Source of the DNA: Alloalcanivorax dieselolei B5 | Lineage (GTDB): Bacteria; Pseudomonadota; Gammaproteobacteria; Pseudomonadales; Alcanivoracaceae | Length of the DNA stretch: 64,000 nucleotides | Assembly: GCF_000300005.1 (NCBI RefSeq) | Contig: NC_018691.1 | Coordinates: forward strand, 2,108,001 to 2,172,000 | Direction: 5' to 3' | Shown: in pieces, positions 39,330-49,829 of the stretch | How the letters are laid out: the number at the start of each line of letters is the position of its first letter | Position numbering within the stretch: the first letter of the stretch is position 1 | Notes under the pieces: generated by a model | What the model was told of the DNA's origin: nothing | The model's database searches: none | The model's input: the letters and a program-made list of their open reading frames with translations, nothing else | Made by a program: the position numbers and the translations under genes

Positions 39330-40444
39330 CGTGTCTCCTCGATCACGGCCCCGCCGAGACAGGCGTCGCCATCGTAAAACACCACCGACTGCCCAGGGGT
39401 GACCGCTCGTTGTGGCTGATCGAACACCACCCGCACCCGGCCGTCGCCGGCGCTCTCCACGGTACAGGCCTGATCGGGCTGGCGATAGCGGGTCTTGGCG
39501 GTAAGCCGGGCCGGAAGGGCCGGCGGCGACATCGCCACCCAGTCCACCGGCGCGCTGGTCAACTCGCGGCTGAACAGCAGCGGGTGGTCATGGCCTTGCA
39601 CCGCGATCAGCACGTTGCGGGTCAGATCCTTGCCGGCCACGTACCAGGGTTCATCATTGCCGTCCGCGCGACCGCCGATGCCAAGACCCTGGCGCTGACC
39701 CAGGGTGTAGTACATCAGTCCGTCGTGCCGGCCGATCACCTTGCCATGGTCATCCTCGATGACACCGGGCTGGGCCGGCAGATAGGTTTCCAGGAAGTCC
39801 TTGAAGCGGCGCTCGCCGATGAAGCAAATGCCGGTGGAATCCTTCTTTTTGTGGTTGTCGAAGCCTTTCTCCCCAGCCAGGCGGCGCACTTCCGGTTTGT
39901 GCAGGTCACCCAGGGGGAATAGGGTGCGGGCGAATTTGTCGCCGCCCACCGCGTGCAGAAAGTATGTCTGGTCCTTGTTGGTATCCACCGCGCGCAGCAG
40001 CCGGGCGGGGCCGGGCCCATGCTCGACCCGGGCGTAGTGGCCGGTGGCGATGGCGTCGGCGCCCAGCGCCACGGCGTGATCCAGGAAGGCGCGGAACTTG
40101 ATTTCCTTGTTGCAGAGGATGTCCGGGTTGGGAGTGCGGCCGGCCCGGTATTCCTCGAGGAAGTGCTCGAACACCCGGTCCCAGTACTCGCCGGCGAAAT
40201 TCACCGTATGCAGCTCCATACCCAATACGCCGGCCACCTGCATGGCGTCGAGCAGATCCTCCCGGGCGGTACAGTATTCGGTACCGTCGTCCTCGTTCCA
40301 GTTCTTCATGAACAGGCCTTCCACCTGATAGCCCGCCTCCAGCAGACGGGCGGCCGCCACCGAGGAGTCGACACCGCCGGACATGCCGACGATGACGCGG
40401 GTGGATTGAGGAGCAAGAGTGGACGGAGAAGGCAGTTCCGACAT
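39326..40444 (-). CDS. mnmA: tRNA-uridine 2-sulfurtransferase MnmA
   Basis: Adds sulfur to uridine 34 of tRNA(Glu/Gln/Lys), taking it from the Tus relay. The 372-aa protein has the PP-loop [12 protein letters not shown] at about residue 20, and the catalytic cysteines in [12 protein letters not shown] and [22 protein letters not shown] and DKNQTYFLH-like [12 protein letters not shown] also fit. The ATG at 40444 (MSELPSPS) is preferred over a TTG 9 nt upstream. nudJ lies 25 bp upstream and hflD overlaps downstream. Confidence 0.95.
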   Translation of the reverse strand: MSELPSPSTLAPQSTRVIVGMSGGVDSSVAAARLLEAGYQVEGLFMKNWNEDDGTEYCTAREDLLDAMQVAGVLGMELHTVNFAGEYWDRVFEHFLEEYRAGRTPNPDILCNKEIKFRAFLDHAVALGADAIATGHYARVEHGPGPARLLRAVDTNKDQTYFLHAVGGDKFARTLFPLGDLHKPEVRRLAGEKGFDNHKKKDSTGICFIGERRFKDFLETYLPAQPGVIEDDHGKVIGRHDGLMYYTLGQRQGLGIGGRADGNDEPWYVAGKDLTRNVLIAVQGHDHPLLFSRELTSAPVDWVAMSPPALPARLTAKTRYRQPDQACTVESAGDGRVRVVFDQPQRAVTPGQSVVFYDGDACLGGAVIEETR

Positions 40445-40469
40445 GGTGACCAACCGTGTAGTGATGGAT

Positions 40470-40937
40470 TCAACCCTGCTGCAAAGGCCAGGGGTGCTGA
40501 TAAATGCTGTCCAGCGGTAGACGCCGGCCGCTCAGGTAATCGGAGACGCAGCGCGCTACCAGCGGACTGCGGTGCTCGGCTTGCAGCGCGGATAATTCCT
40601 GAGGCGTCAGCCAGACCGCTTCCTCGATACCGCGATCCAGTTTCTGGCGCGGGTCATGTTTCAGCGGACGGGCGACGAAACAGGCCCGGTAGTATACTCC
40701 GGCGCCCTTGAACGGCTGAAAAATGTACCAGCCGAGCAGGTCGGTCACTTCCACTTGCCAGGCCGTCTCTTCCAGGGTTTCGCGGTAGGCGGCCTGCATC
40801 AGGTCCTCGCCGAATTCCACATGGCCGGCGGGCTGGTTGAGCACCAGTTCTCCGTCCTGGTGTTCACGCACGAACAACAGGCGTCCGTCTTGCTCCACCA
40901 CGGTGGCTACCGTAATGTGCGGTTCGAAGCTGTTCAT
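40470..40937 (-). CDS. nudJ: Phosphatase NudJ (Nudix hydrolase)
   Basis: 155-aa Nudix protein, family of NudJ/YmfB, which hydrolyses nucleoside tri- and diphosphates and a thiamine precursor. The Nudix box reads [21 protein letters not shown]; the metal-binding REtlEE is intact, although the following Gly of the consensus is Ala (EETAW). The N-terminal [21 protein letters not shown] is typical. The ATG at 40937 is used; the ORF upstream of it overlaps the rluE end and is not protein-like. It is in the usual position between rluE and mnmA. Confidence 0.88.
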   Translation of the reverse strand: MNSFEPHITVATVVEQDGRLLFVREHQDGELVLNQPAGHVEFGEDLMQAAYRETLEETAWQVEVTDLLGWYIFQPFKGAGVYYRACFVARPLKHDPRQKLDRGIEEAVWLTPQELSALQAEHRSPLVARCVSDYLSGRRLPLDSIYQHPWPLQQG

Positions 40938-40995
40938 AGATTGGCCGTTCCAGGCATGGCGGGCGCCAGATGGTAGCGCAACGCCGGGGGGCTCG

Positions 40996-41619
40996 TCACG
41001 ACCGGCGCGCTTTCCCTCGCGGCTGACGTGGAGGAGCGCGGCGCCGGGATGGCCCGCCCCGCGCCGGCGCCTTGGGCAGGTGCACGGTTTCGTCACGCCA
41101 CTGACCGGGCTGCAAGCCATCCAGGCTCCAGTCGCCGATGCGCCAGCGCACCAGCCGCAGAGTGGGAAAGCCTATCGCCGCGGTCATGCGCCGCACCTGA
41201 CGGTTGCGACCTTCGTCTATGGTGAGTTCCAGCCACTGGTCGGGTACCGTGAGCCGCGTGCGCACCGGCGGCTGGCGCGGCCATAACGAAGGAGCGTCGA
41301 TAGGCCGAACCCGCGCCGGCCGGCAGGGGCCGTCCTTGAGCGTGATGCCCTGGCGCAACGGCTCCAGATCCTCGTCGCCGGGAGCGCCTTCCACCTGTAC
41401 CAGATAGGTTTTCGGCAGGTGAAAGCGCGGACTGGCTATGCGCGCCTGGAGGCCGCCGTCATCGGTGAGCAGCAGCAATCCCTCGGAGTCCCAGTCCAGC
41501 CGGCCGGCGGGGTAGACGCCCTCCATGGGGAGCAATTCCTTGAGCGTCCGGCGCCCGCGGGTGTCGGTGAACTGGGACAACATCTGAAAGGGTTTGTTAA
41601 ACAAAATAAGCCGGGCCAT
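40996..41619 (-). CDS. rluE: 23S rRNA pseudouridine(2457) synthase RluE
   Basis: 207-aa RsuA-family pseudouridine synthase. The catalytic motif GRLDWDSEGLLLLTDDG holds the active Asp; MARLILFNKPFQMLSQF is the typical start, and EGRNRQVRRMTAAIGFPTLRLVR the C-terminal block. The protein ends in an Arg/Pro-rich tail. The ATG at 41619 was chosen over one 39 nt upstream. It is divergent from icd and heads the minus-strand run. Confidence 0.9.
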   Translation of the reverse strand: MARLILFNKPFQMLSQFTDTRGRRTLKELLPMEGVYPAGRLDWDSEGLLLLTDDGGLQARIASPRFHLPKTYLVQVEGAPGDEDLEPLRQGITLKDGPCRPARVRPIDAPSLWPRQPPVRTRLTVPDQWLELTIDEGRNRQVRRMTAAIGFPTLRLVRWRIGDWSLDGLQPGQWRDETVHLPKAPARGGPSRRRAPPRQPRGKARRS

Positions 41620-41672
41620 TGGGAAATTCGTCGGTTCGGGCCCATGAAGGCCAAGCAAGGTTATTCACTCGA

Positions 41673-41681
41673 TGGTATACT
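41673..41681 (+). promoter_or_regulatory. icd: Extended -10-like element upstream of icd
   Basis: TGGTATACT, matching the TGnTATAAT extended -10 with one change, 48 bp before the icd ATG. No clear -35 at the right spacing. The gap is shared with the divergent rluE. Confidence 0.35.
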
Positions 41682-41728
41682 CGCCCGGCAACCGAATTCC
41701 ACGGTTATTCTCAGAGGGAGTAGTGTAG

Positions 41729-42991
41729 ATGGGATACCAAAAGATCGTGGTTCCGGCAGACGGTGACAAAATCACCGTTAATGCGGACCTATCCCTGAAT
41801 GTCCCCAACCACCCGATTATTCCGTATATCGAAGGGGACGGCATCGGCGTTGATATCTCGCCGGTGATGATGAAAGTGGTTAACGCCGCGGTGGAAAAAG
41901 CCTATGGCGCCAAGCGTGGCATCACCTGGATGGAAATCTATGCCGGTGAAAAAGCCACCCGGGTTTACGGGCCGGATGTATGGCTGCCCGAAGAAACCCT
42001 GGAGGCCATGCGGGAATTCACCGTAGGTATCAAAGGACCGTTGACCACTCCGGTGGGCGGTGGGATCCGTTCTCTGAACGTAGCCCTGCGCCAGGAGCTT
42101 GACCTTTATACCTGTATGCGCCCGGTGCGATGGTTCGAAGGGGTACCCAGCCCGGTACGCCACCCCGAACTGACCGACATGGTGATCTTCCGTGAAAACT
42201 CCGAAGACATCTATGCCGGCATCGAGTGGGCCGCGGACGGTCCCGAAGCCACCAAACTGATCCGCTTCCTGCGCGAGGAAATGGGTGTTACCCAGATCCG
42301 TTTCCCGGAAGGTTGTGGTATCGGCATCAAGCCGGTGTCCCGCGAGGGCACGCAGCGTCTGGTCCGCAAGGCGATCCAGTACGCCATCGACAATGACAAG
42401 GATTCCGTCACCCTGGTGCACAAAGGCAACATCATGAAGTACACCGAGGGGGCCTTTAAGGATTGGGGCTACGAATTGGCCCGGGACCGCTTCAACGCCG
42501 AGCTGCTTGACGGCGGCCCATGGATGGTGATGAAGAACCCGCGTACCGGGAAAGAGATCGTCATCAAGGATGTGATCGCGGATGCCTTCCTGCAGCAGAT
42601 CCTGATGCGTCCGGCGGAGTACAGCGTGATCGCCACGCTGAACCTGAACGGTGACTACATTTCCGACGCCCTGGCGGCGGAAGTGGGCGGTATCGGCATC
42701 GCGCCGGGCGCCAACATCGGTGGCTCCGTGGCGCTGTTCGAGGCCACTCACGGCACCGCGCCGAAGTACGCCGGTCAGGACAAGGTGAACCCGGGTTCGC
42801 TGATCCTGTCCGCCGAGATGATGCTGCGCCACCTGGACTGGGAAGACGCCGCCGATCTGGTGATCAATGGCATGGAAGGGGCGATTGCCGCCAAGACCGT
42901 GACCTACGACTTCGAGCGTCTGATGCCCGATGCCACGCTGCTGAAGTGTTCCGAATTCGGCGATGCCGTGATCGAACACATGGGGAACTGA
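41729..42991 (+). CDS. icd: Isocitrate dehydrogenase, NADP-dependent
   Basis: TCA-cycle enzyme, isocitrate to 2-oxoglutarate. The 420-aa protein matches the E. coli-type homodimer: [15 protein letters not shown] with the Ser that AceK phosphorylates, [31 protein letters not shown], and [11 protein letters not shown]. Because glcB (malate synthase) is also in the window, phosphorylation control of the isocitrate branch is plausible, though aceK is not here. GAGGGAG precedes the start. Confidence 0.96.
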   Translation: MGYQKIVVPADGDKITVNADLSLNVPNHPIIPYIEGDGIGVDISPVMMKVVNAAVEKAYGAKRGITWMEIYAGEKATRVYGPDVWLPEETLEAMREFTVGIKGPLTTPVGGGIRSLNVALRQELDLYTCMRPVRWFEGVPSPVRHPELTDMVIFRENSEDIYAGIEWAADGPEATKLIRFLREEMGVTQIRFPEGCGIGIKPVSREGTQRLVRKAIQYAIDNDKDSVTLVHKGNIMKYTEGAFKDWGYELARDRFNAELLDGGPWMVMKNPRTGKEIVIKDVIADAFLQQILMRPAEYSVIATLNLNGDYISDALAAEVGGIGIAPGANIGGSVALFEATHGTAPKYAGQDKVNPGSLILSAEMMLRHLDWEDAADLVINGMEGAIAAKTVTYDFERLMPDATLLKCSEFGDAVIEHMGN

Positions 42992-43009
42992 TTCCAGTCC
43001 CCTCCGGTG

Positions 43010-43041
43010 AAGCGCTCACTCAGGTGGAGAGGGCGCTTTTC
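43010..43041 (+). terminator. icd: Possible terminator after icd
   Basis: Stem AAGCGC (43010-43015) with GCGCTT (43033-43038), followed by TTTTC. Only 6 bp and a 17-nt loop, so weak. It overlaps the 3' end of the convergent cspD gene. Confidence 0.35.
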
Positions 43042-43292
43042 TCCCGCTCCCGCCTCCGGCCCGTCCGGTGCCGGCGGGTGGTGGGAACCGCTCCCGGCTT
43101 CAGGTTCACCGCATGGTAACCCTTGCTGGCCTCGAGCAGCTCATATTCCACACTCTGTCCGGTGTATAAGGTTTTGTAACCTTTCTCCTGTATATAGGAG
43201 TAGTGCACGAACAGATCATCGCCACCTTCGTCCGGCCGAACGAAGCCATACCCTTTGGCGTTGTTGAACCACTTTACCGTTCCCGTTGCCAT
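43020..43292 (-). CDS. cspD: Cold-shock-domain protein CspD
   Basis: 90-aa single-stranded nucleic-acid binding protein. The cold shock domain fills residues 1-67 with RNP1 KGYGFV and RNP2 DLFVHY. The final 20 residues are very basic (TTRRHRTGRRRERE), which is longer than in E. coli CspD. CspD blocks replication in stationary cells in E. coli; the divergent position next to clpS-clpA is typical, and gives the symbol its support. Confidence 0.88.
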   Translation of the reverse strand: MATGTVKWFNNAKGYGFVRPDEGGDDLFVHYSYIQEKGYKTLYTGQSVEYELLEASKGYHAVNLKPGAVPTTRRHRTGRRREREKSALST

Positions 43293-43739
43293 GGTCGTCC
43301 CTCATGTTACCCCGGGGGTTTGTTCCGGGTGTCCCGCCGTGCCGGTGTTCTGTATGACAACCGGTCATCGCACGGTAACCTATGGCTGTACATTGTTTTT
43401 GTTATCCCCGCCCGGGCGGGGCCTGGATCACTGACGTCAATATCCAACATCAACGCCGCCGGCCATGGGCCTTTGCTCTGGCTATCATAGCGGGCTGCTA
43501 TGATAGCCGTGCCGCCGGCCTCGGCATGATATGAATTGAGATGTGCCGAACGGGCCGGAAAGTCCCGGAACATCCGGCATTGCTGGATTCAGAGATCCCC
43601 TGGGTCGCGCTCTGCCCAACTTTTCATCATGGATAACTGAGTGTCAAGTCTTGATGGTGGGATTGAAAAATCACGGTTAATGCCCCAATTAGTGGATTGC
43701 CTGTCGGCGCCCGCGGGTATACAAACTTCAGAGAGACGC
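43293..43739. other. 447-bp divergent intergenic region between cspD and clpS
   Basis: No gene is seen. It carries the cspD and clpS-clpA promoters and a striking 12-bp palindrome (43480-43508). Confidence 0.7.
43480..43508. promoter_or_regulatory. Perfect palindrome with -10-like boxes
   Basis: Arms GGCTATCATAGC (43480-43491) and GCTATGATAGCC (43497-43508), loop GGGCT. TGCTATGAT at 43496-43504 has the layout of an extended -10 box on the + strand; the same hexamer TATGAT can be read on the minus strand. It could be an operator, a divergent promoter, or an RNA hairpin in the long cspD leader. Confidence 0.45.
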
Positions 43740-44123
43740 ATGAAAAGGCAGCACAAGGTGTTTTTCACGGGTAACGAACGGGGGGCGCGAATACGCCTGG
43801 GGCCGGATCAGCCGGCGGATCCCGATCGTCAGGGCGATCTGACCGTGGAGGCGAGCAAGCCACGGCTAAAGCGCCCGCCCATGTATAAAGTGATCATGCT
43901 CAACGACGATTACACACCGATGGACTTCGTCGTTGAGGTACTGGAAACCTTTTTTCGTATGGACCGCGAGCAGGCCACTCGTGTCATGCTGACGGTCCAT
44001 ACCGAGGGCAAGGCGGTGTGCGGGGTGTTTCCCCGGGATATCGCCGAGACCAAGGCCGCGCAAGTGGTCGATTACGCCCAGGAACATCAGCATCCGCTGA
44101 TGTGTCAGGTGGAGAAGGCCTGA
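43740..44123 (+). CDS. clpS: ATP-dependent Clp protease adaptor ClpS
   Basis: N-recognin that binds N-degrons (Leu, Phe, Trp, Tyr) and passes them to ClpAP. The 127-aa product has a flexible N-terminal extension of about 45 residues, then the core: [27 protein letters not shown] with the Asn-Asp pair that lines the pocket, and [24 protein letters not shown]. The ATG at 43740 is preferred (MKRQHK); the ORF begins 33 codons higher. clpA starts 69 bp downstream. bpt and aat, which make N-degrons, are nearby. Confidence 0.94.
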   Translation: MKRQHKVFFTGNERGARIRLGPDQPADPDRQGDLTVEASKPRLKRPPMYKVIMLNDDYTPMDFVVEVLETFFRMDREQATRVMLTVHTEGKAVCGVFPRDIAETKAAQVVDYAQEHQHPLMCQVEKA

Positions 44124-44192
44124 TTTAGGCCCAAGGGCCTGATCTCAGGCCGGCAAGCCCGACACCAAGGGTGACGAGTAGTGAGGTAGCCT

Positions 44193-46466
44193 ATGCTCAG
44201 CAAAGAACTGGAACTTACCCTTAACGAGGCGTTCCATCACGCACGAAGCCACCGTCATGAGTTCATGACCGTGGAGCATCTGCTGTTGGCACTGCTGGAC
44301 AACGATGCCGCGTTGGAAGTGCTGCGCGCCTGCGGCGCGGATCTGGATGAGCTGCGCGAGGCCCTGACTCAGTTCATTAGCGATGCCACGCCGCTGTTAC
44401 CGGATGACGGTGACGATGAGCGTGACACGCAACCGACGCTGGGTTTCCAGCGGGTGCTGCAACGCGCGGTGTTCAGCGTGCAGTCCTCGGGCAAGAAGGA
44501 GGTGACCGGCGCCAATGTGCTGGTGGCGATCTTCAACGAGCAGGAGAGCCAGGCGGTTTACCTGCTCAACAGCCAGGATGTGCATCGTCTGGATGTGGTC
44601 AATTTCATTTCCCATGGCGTGTCTCCGCAACAGGAGGGCGACGATGCGCAGCAACCGGACATCGAGGCTGGCGGTGGTCCCGAAGGCGGGGCTTCCGCCA
44701 ACGCCCTGGAAGCCTATGCCTCCAATCTGAACGAACTGGCCCGGGCCGATCGAATCGACCCGCTGGTGGGCCGTGCTTTCGAGATTGAACGGGCGGCGCA
44801 GATCCTGTGCCGGCGGCGCAAGAACAATCCGCTGCTGGTGGGCGAGCCGGGTGTAGGCAAGACCGCCATCGCCGAGGGTCTGGCGCGCATGATCGTGGAA
44901 GGGCAGGTGCCCGAGCCGCTGCAGGACGCGGTGGTCTATTCCCTGGATCTGGGCGCGTTGCTGGCCGGTACCAAATACCGCGGTGATTTCGAGAAGCGGC
45001 TGAAGAGTCTGCTGGCGGAACTGCGCAAGCAGGACAACTCGATTCTGTTCATCGATGAGATTCACACCATCATCGGTGCCGGCGCGGCTTCCGGCGGTGT
45101 CATGGACGCCTCCAATCTGCTTAAACCGTTGCTGGCTTCCGGGGACCTGAAATGCATGGGCTCCACTACCTTCCAGGAGTACCGGACCATTTTTGAAAAA
45201 GACCGGGCGCTGTCCCGCCGCTTCCAGAAAGTGGATGTGGTGGAACCGTCGGTGGAGGACACCGTGGGTATTCTCAAGGGGCTCAAGAGCCGTTTCGAGA
45301 AGCACCATGGTGTGCAGTACACCGACGCGGCACTGCGCTCGGCGGCGGAGTTGAGCGCGCGCTACATTAATGACCGCTTCCTGCCGGACAAGGCCATCGA
45401 TGTGATCGACGAGGTCGGTGCCTGGCAGCGCCTGCGGCCGGAAAACGAGCGCCGTGAAATCATCGAGCAGGATGACGTGGAAGTCATGGTGGCGAAGATC
45501 GCGCGGATTCCGCCGAAGCAGGTGTCCTCTTCCGACAAGGAAGTGCTGCGTAATCTGGAACGGGATCTGAAGATGACCGTGTTCGGTCAGGACGAGGCCA
45601 TCGATGCCATCTCCGCGGCGATCAAGCTGTCCCGAGCCGGGCTGAAGGCGGATAACAAGCCGATCGGCTCGTTCATGTTCGCCGGTCCCACCGGGGTGGG
45701 TAAAACCGAGGTGAGTCGGCAACTGGCTCGCGCACTGGGCGTGGAATTGGTGCGCTTTGACATGTCCGAGTACATGGAGCGGCATACCGTCAGCCGCCTG
45801 ATCGGCGCGCCTCCGGGCTACGTCGGTTACGACCAGGGTGGCTTGCTCACCGAAGCAATCACCAAGACACCGCACTGCGTGTTGTTGATGGACGAGATCG
45901 AGAAGGCGCACCCGGAAGTGTTCAACATTCTGCTGCAGGTGATGGACAACGCTTCGCTGACCGACAATAACGGCCGCAAGGCGGACTTCCGCAATGTGAT
46001 CCTGATCATGACCACCAATGCGGGCGCCGAGGTGTTGAACAAGCGCTCCATCGGTTTCACCGAGCAGGATCAGTCCAGCGATGGCATGGAAGTGTTGAAG
46101 AAAGCCTTCACGCCGGAGTTCCGCAACCGGCTGGACGCCATCATCCAGTTCAACCCGCTGGGCCGGGAAACCATTCTCGGTGTGGTGGACAAGTTCCTGG
46201 TGGAACTGCAGGCGCAGTTGGATGAGAAAGGCGTGGTGCTGGAGGTGGAGGCGGATGCCCGCACCTGGCTGGCCGATCACGGCTATGACAAGGATATGGG
46301 CGCCCGTCCCATGGCCCGTCTGATCCAGGAGCAGATCAAGAAGCCGCTGGCGGAGAAGCTGCTGTTTGGAGAGCTGGCGGAGCAGGGTGGTCGCGCACGA
46401 GTTGTGGTTCGCGACGACAAGCTGCTGCTGACCGTGGACGCCTCCCAGGAGGAAGCCACCTGCTGA
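44193..46466 (+). CDS. clpA: ATP-dependent Clp protease ATP-binding subunit ClpA
   Basis: AAA+ unfoldase that feeds substrates to ClpP. The 757-aa protein has the N-domain (about 1-145), D1 Walker [10 protein letters not shown] near residue 225 and Walker B LFIDEIH, and D2 Walker [10 protein letters not shown] near 502 with [16 protein letters not shown]. The C-terminal IGF-type ClpP loop is seen in [10 protein letters not shown]. It probably forms an operon with clpS. A strong terminator follows. Confidence 0.96.
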   Translation: MLSKELELTLNEAFHHARSHRHEFMTVEHLLLALLDNDAALEVLRACGADLDELREALTQFISDATPLLPDDGDDERDTQPTLGFQRVLQRAVFSVQSSGKKEVTGANVLVAIFNEQESQAVYLLNSQDVHRLDVVNFISHGVSPQQEGDDAQQPDIEAGGGPEGGASANALEAYASNLNELARADRIDPLVGRAFEIERAAQILCRRRKNNPLLVGEPGVGKTAIAEGLARMIVEGQVPEPLQDAVVYSLDLGALLAGTKYRGDFEKRLKSLLAELRKQDNSILFIDEIHTIIGAGAASGGVMDASNLLKPLLASGDLKCMGSTTFQEYRTIFEKDRALSRRFQKVDVVEPSVEDTVGILKGLKSRFEKHHGVQYTDAALRSAAELSARYINDRFLPDKAIDVIDEVGAWQRLRPENERREIIEQDDVEVMVAKIARIPPKQVSSSDKEVLRNLERDLKMTVFGQDEAIDAISAAIKLSRAGLKADNKPIGSFMFAGPTGVGKTEVSRQLARALGVELVRFDMSEYMERHTVSRLIGAPPGYVGYDQGGLLTEAITKTPHCVLLMDEIEKAHPEVFNILLQVMDNASLTDNNGRKADFRNVILIMTTNAGAEVLNKRSIGFTEQDQSSDGMEVLKKAFTPEFRNRLDAIIQFNPLGRETILGVVDKFLVELQAQLDEKGVVLEVEADARTWLADHGYDKDMGARPMARLIQEQIKKPLAEKLLFGELAEQGGRARVVVRDDKLLLTVDASQEEATC

Positions 46467-46494
46467 AGATCGCGGCCATGGATGGCTGGCTTAA

Positions 46495-46524
46495 CAAAAA
46501 AACCCGGCATGCCGGGTTTTTTTA
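46495..46524. terminator. Bidirectional intrinsic terminator between clpA and infA
   Basis: A CCCGGCATGCCGGG stem (46504-46517) with A7 before and T7 after. It serves clpA on the + strand and infA on the - strand. Confidence 0.92.
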
Positions 46525-46541
46525 TATCAAGAAAACCGTGA

Positions 46542-46760
46542 TTACTTCATGCGGAAGGTGATACGCCCTTTGCTCAGATCATAGGGGGACATTTCCACCT
46601 TGACGCGATCGCCGGTGAGGATCCGGATGTAGAATTTACGCATCTTGCCGGAGATATGGGCGGTGATTACATGCCCGTTATCCAGCTTCACACGAAACAT
46701 GGTGTTGGGAAGGGTTTCAAGAACCACGCCTTCCAATTCAATTTGCTCTTCTTTCGCCAT
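46542..46760 (-). CDS. infA: Translation initiation factor IF-1
   Basis: 72-aa OB-fold protein that binds the A site of the 30S subunit. [41 protein letters not shown] and [21 protein letters not shown] are nearly invariant in the family. It follows bpt on the same strand with a 75-bp gap, as in Pseudomonas. Confidence 0.97.
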   Translation of the reverse strand: MAKEEQIELEGVVLETLPNTMFRVKLDNGHVITAHISGKMRKFYIRILTGDRVKVEMSPYDLSKGRITFRMK

Positions 46761-46835
46761 TCAGCGCGTACCCTGATGTCGTCGGCTACGGAGGGAGGCG
46801 CAATTGTGCCGGAATTGGACGCTTGCTGCAAAGGT

Positions 46836-47585
46836 TTAGGCGATGGGAGAGCGACGCCCCGGAGGAGTGGGGGGGTGAAACTCCTGCCACTCGTCGTTGA
46901 TCAACAGTTCCAGCGGGCGGTACTGGCTCTTGTAGCTCATCTTGCGGCATTCGCTGATCCAGTAGCCCAGGTAGAGATAGGGCAGGCCCAGACGGCGGCA
47001 TTCCTCGATTTGCCAGAGCAGGGCATTGACGCCGAGGCCGCGCTCGGCGGCGGCCGGGTCGAAGAACGTGTAGACCGCCGACAGGCCGTCCTTGAGGGCG
47101 TCGGTGACCGCCACGGCAAGCAATTTTTTGGTGGCCGGATCACGGAAACAGTAGAAGCGGGTATCGGTCCAGGCGCAGGTCAGGAAGCTGGAAAACTGCT
47201 CCTCGGAAGGCGGATACATGTCGCCGTCGCCGTGGCGTTCGCGAATATACAGCGAGTAGAGCCGGTAGAATTCGCGGGTGTACCGGGAAGGCTCCTGTCG
47301 TACGATCAGATCGCTATTACGCTGCAGGATCCGTTTCTGCCGCCGGCGGGGCTGGAAATCCGCCACCCGCACCCGTGCCGGCAGACAGGCGTGGCAGGCC
47401 TCACAATGTGGCCGATACAGGTAGTCGCCACTGCGGCGGAAGCCGAGCAGGGACAACTCGCTGTACAGGGCCGCATTGAGGCGCACCTGAGGGTCCACGA
47501 ACAGCGTGGCGGCCTGCTGGCCTTCCAGGTAGCTGCAGGGGTGGGCCGGCGTGCGGAAAAAGCGGAGTTCGGACAGATCACTCAT
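46836..47585 (-). CDS. bpt: Aspartate/glutamate leucyltransferase
   Basis: 249-aa aminoacyl-tRNA-protein transferase that attaches Leu to proteins with N-terminal Asp or Glu, creating ClpS substrates. The Cys-rich CEACHACLPARVRV block, YLYLGYWISECRKMSYKSQYRPLELL and FFDPAAAERGLGVNALLWQI are conserved. In Pseudomonas-like genomes aat lies directly upstream; here the two are separated by about 6.4 kb holding an acetoacetyl-CoA synthetase and an iron-signalling cassette. Confidence 0.93.
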   Translation of the reverse strand: MSDLSELRFFRTPAHPCSYLEGQQAATLFVDPQVRLNAALYSELSLLGFRRSGDYLYRPHCEACHACLPARVRVADFQPRRRQKRILQRNSDLIVRQEPSRYTREFYRLYSLYIRERHGDGDMYPPSEEQFSSFLTCAWTDTRFYCFRDPATKKLLAVAVTDALKDGLSAVYTFFDPAAAERGLGVNALLWQIEECRRLGLPYLYLGYWISECRKMSYKSQYRPLELLINDEWQEFHPPTPPGRRSPIA

Positions 47586-47782
47586 GGGGCCAGTTTATCC
47601 AACAGGGGGCCACCAAGGCCAGCCGTCCGAGTGTGGTGCTGCTTTTACCGTGTGGACGGGTGGTCCGTGAATACTTGTGCCTTTCGCCGGCGCGCGGAGT
47701 TGGATAGGCTTTCGAAGCCCGATTCACGCGGCTATAACAACAAACGGCCTCGGTTTGCAAAGAGGCCGCGTTCAGGAGAGCT

Positions 47783-49783
47783 ATGATGACAACAATCGAT
47801 CCGGTGCCCCTGTGGCAACCCAGCGAGGAACGCATCCGCAACAGCCGCCTGCATCATTTTCAAGGCTGGCTGGAGCAGCGCACGGGCGAGCGTTTCAACG
47901 ATTATGACGCCCTCTGGCGGTGGTCCGTGGACCATCTGGAAGCCTTTTGGGAAGCGATCTGGCAGTACTTCGACGTGGCCGCCTCGGAGCCCTACAGCGA
48001 GGTGCTCGACAGCCATGAAATGCCCGGCGCCCAATGGTTCGAGGGCAGCCGGCTGAACCTGGTGGAGCAGATCTTCCGTTTTCACCATGACCAGCCCGAT
48101 CGTCCGGCGATCCTCTCCCGTTCCGAGCTTCGCCCACTGCAATCCCTGTCCTGGGGCGAACTGCGCCGACAGGTGGCGGCCCTGTCCGACCGGTTGCGTC
48201 AGCGTGGGGTCGGCCCCGGAGACCGGGTAGTGGCCTATTTGCCCAATGTGGCGGAAACGGTGGTGGCGTTCTGCGCCTGCGCCAGCGTTGGCGCGATCTG
48301 GTCCAGCTGTTCCCCGGACATGGGCACCCGCAGCGTGCTTGACCGCTTCCGTCAGATCGATCCGAAAGTGATCATCGCGGTGGACGGTTACCGCTATGGC
48401 GGCAAGGATTTCGACCGCCTGGAGGTGGTACAGGGGCTGCGTGAGGCGCTGCCGACGGTGGAGCAGGTGATCCTGTTGCCTTACCTCAACCCCGAGGCCC
48501 GTCTGGATGGGGCCGATCTCTGGCAGGACATGGTCGCCGGCGAGGCGCCAATGGCGTTTGAACAGGTGCCGTTCGACCATCCGCTGTGGGTGGTGTATTC
48601 CTCGGGGACCACCGGCATGCCCAAGCCCATCGTGCACGGCCATGGCGGTACCTTGCTGGAGGGGCTGAAAGGTCACGCCCTGCACATGGACCTGGGGCCG
48701 GAGGACCGCTTCATGTGGTTCACCACCACCGGCTGGATCATGTGGAATTCGCAGATCACCGGTCTGATGGTGGGCAGCACCATCTGTCTGTACGACGGCA
48801 ATCCCGGTTACCCGGACCTGGGCACCCTGTGGCGTTTCGCCGAGGAGACCGAACTGACCTTCTTCGGCGCGGGCGCCGCCTATTTTCTCAACTGCAAGAA
48901 AGCGGAAATCGAGCCTGGCCAATGGCTGCGTCCCGGCAGGCTCAGATCGGTGGGTTCCACCGGTTCGCCGCTGCCGGAGGAAGGGTACCAGTGGATCATG
49001 GGGCAACTGGGCGACGTGATGATCGCCACCATCAGCGGGGGTACCGATGTGGCGGCGGCCTATGTGGGCGGCTGTCCGATACTGCCGGTCTACGCCGGAG
49101 AGATGCAATGCCGCTATCTGGGCACGGCGACCTACGCCATGTCCGACGGCGGCCGGATCCTGGAGGACGAAGTGGGAGAACTGGTGGTGACCAAGCCGAT
49201 GCCGTCCATGCCGTTGTATTTCTGGAACGATGAAGAAGGGCTGCGCTACCACGACAGCTACTTCGACGTGTTCCCCGGCATCTGGCGCCACGGTGACTGG
49301 ATCCGCATCACCCCGCGCGGCGGCGCGGTGATCTATGGCCGTTCTGACACCACCATCAACCGCCACGGGATCCGCATGGGCACCAGCGAATTCTATCGGG
49401 TGGTGGAAGAACTCCCGGAAGTTCTCGACAGCCTGGTGGTCGATTTGGAATACCTGGGACGAGAATCCTTCATGCCGTTGTTCGTGGTGCTGCGCGAAGG
49501 GCAGCTTCTCGACGACGATCTGAAAGGCCGGATCAAGGCGGCGATCCGCGACAACCTGTCCGCCCGGCACGTGCCCAACGACATCGTGCCGGCGCCGGAA
49601 GTACCGCGCACACTCACCGGCAAGAAAATGGAGCTGCCCATCAAGAAGCTGCTGTTGGGGCAGTCTCTGGACAAGGTGGCCAACCCGGATGCCATGGCCA
49701 ATCCGGACAGCCTGGCGTTCTATATCGACTACGCCGAACGCCGTGACACCGCCAATGGGGCCGGGCAGGTGAAGACCGGCTGA
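47783..49783 (+). CDS. aacS: Acetoacetyl-CoA synthetase
   Basis: Activates acetoacetate to acetoacetyl-CoA with ATP; used in ketone-body or polyhydroxyalkanoate metabolism. The 666-aa protein belongs to the ANL family: WQYFDV and GAQWFEGSRLNLVEQIF (the AACS-type N-terminal extension), the AMP loop VVYSSGTTGMPKPIVH at about residue 270, WIMWNSQITGL, ISGGTDVAAAYVGG, and GRSDTTINRHGIRMGTSEFY. The acetyl-lysine motif LTGKKMELPIKK is present. It is divergent from bpt and convergent with the TonB receptor, and it is the only + strand gene of the inserted segment. Confidence 0.93.
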   Translation: MMTTIDPVPLWQPSEERIRNSRLHHFQGWLEQRTGERFNDYDALWRWSVDHLEAFWEAIWQYFDVAASEPYSEVLDSHEMPGAQWFEGSRLNLVEQIFRFHHDQPDRPAILSRSELRPLQSLSWGELRRQVAALSDRLRQRGVGPGDRVVAYLPNVAETVVAFCACASVGAIWSSCSPDMGTRSVLDRFRQIDPKVIIAVDGYRYGGKDFDRLEVVQGLREALPTVEQVILLPYLNPEARLDGADLWQDMVAGEAPMAFEQVPFDHPLWVVYSSGTTGMPKPIVHGHGGTLLEGLKGHALHMDLGPEDRFMWFTTTGWIMWNSQITGLMVGSTICLYDGNPGYPDLGTLWRFAEETELTFFGAGAAYFLNCKKAEIEPGQWLRPGRLRSVGSTGSPLPEEGYQWIMGQLGDVMIATISGGTDVAAAYVGGCPILPVYAGEMQCRYLGTATYAMSDGGRILEDEVGELVVTKPMPSMPLYFWNDEEGLRYHDSYFDVFPGIWRHGDWIRITPRGGAVIYGRSDTTINRHGIRMGTSEFYRVVEELPEVLDSLVVDLEYLGRESFMPLFVVLREGQLLDDDLKGRIKAAIRDNLSARHVPNDIVPAPEVPRTLTGKKMELPIKKLLLGQSLDKVANPDAMANPDSLAFYIDYAERRDTANGAGQVKTG

Positions 49784-49796
49784 TGAGCGCGAACGG

Positions 49797-49815
49797 CGGG
49801 GGCAGGATGCCCCCG
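49797..49815. terminator. GC hairpin between aacS and the TonB receptor gene
   Basis: CGGGGGC (49797-49803) with GCCCCCG (49809-49815), loop AGGAT, between convergent genes. No long T run follows on either strand, so termination strength is unsure. Confidence 0.5.
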
Positions 49816-49829
49816 CGTCCGGCGTTATT

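Noticed and set aside
44397-46280. 627-codon ORF antisense to clpA
   Set aside because: Antisense shadow of a fully conserved clpA.
47732-49570. 612-codon ORF antisense to aacS
   Set aside because: Antisense shadow; the + strand has a complete acetoacetyl-CoA synthetase.
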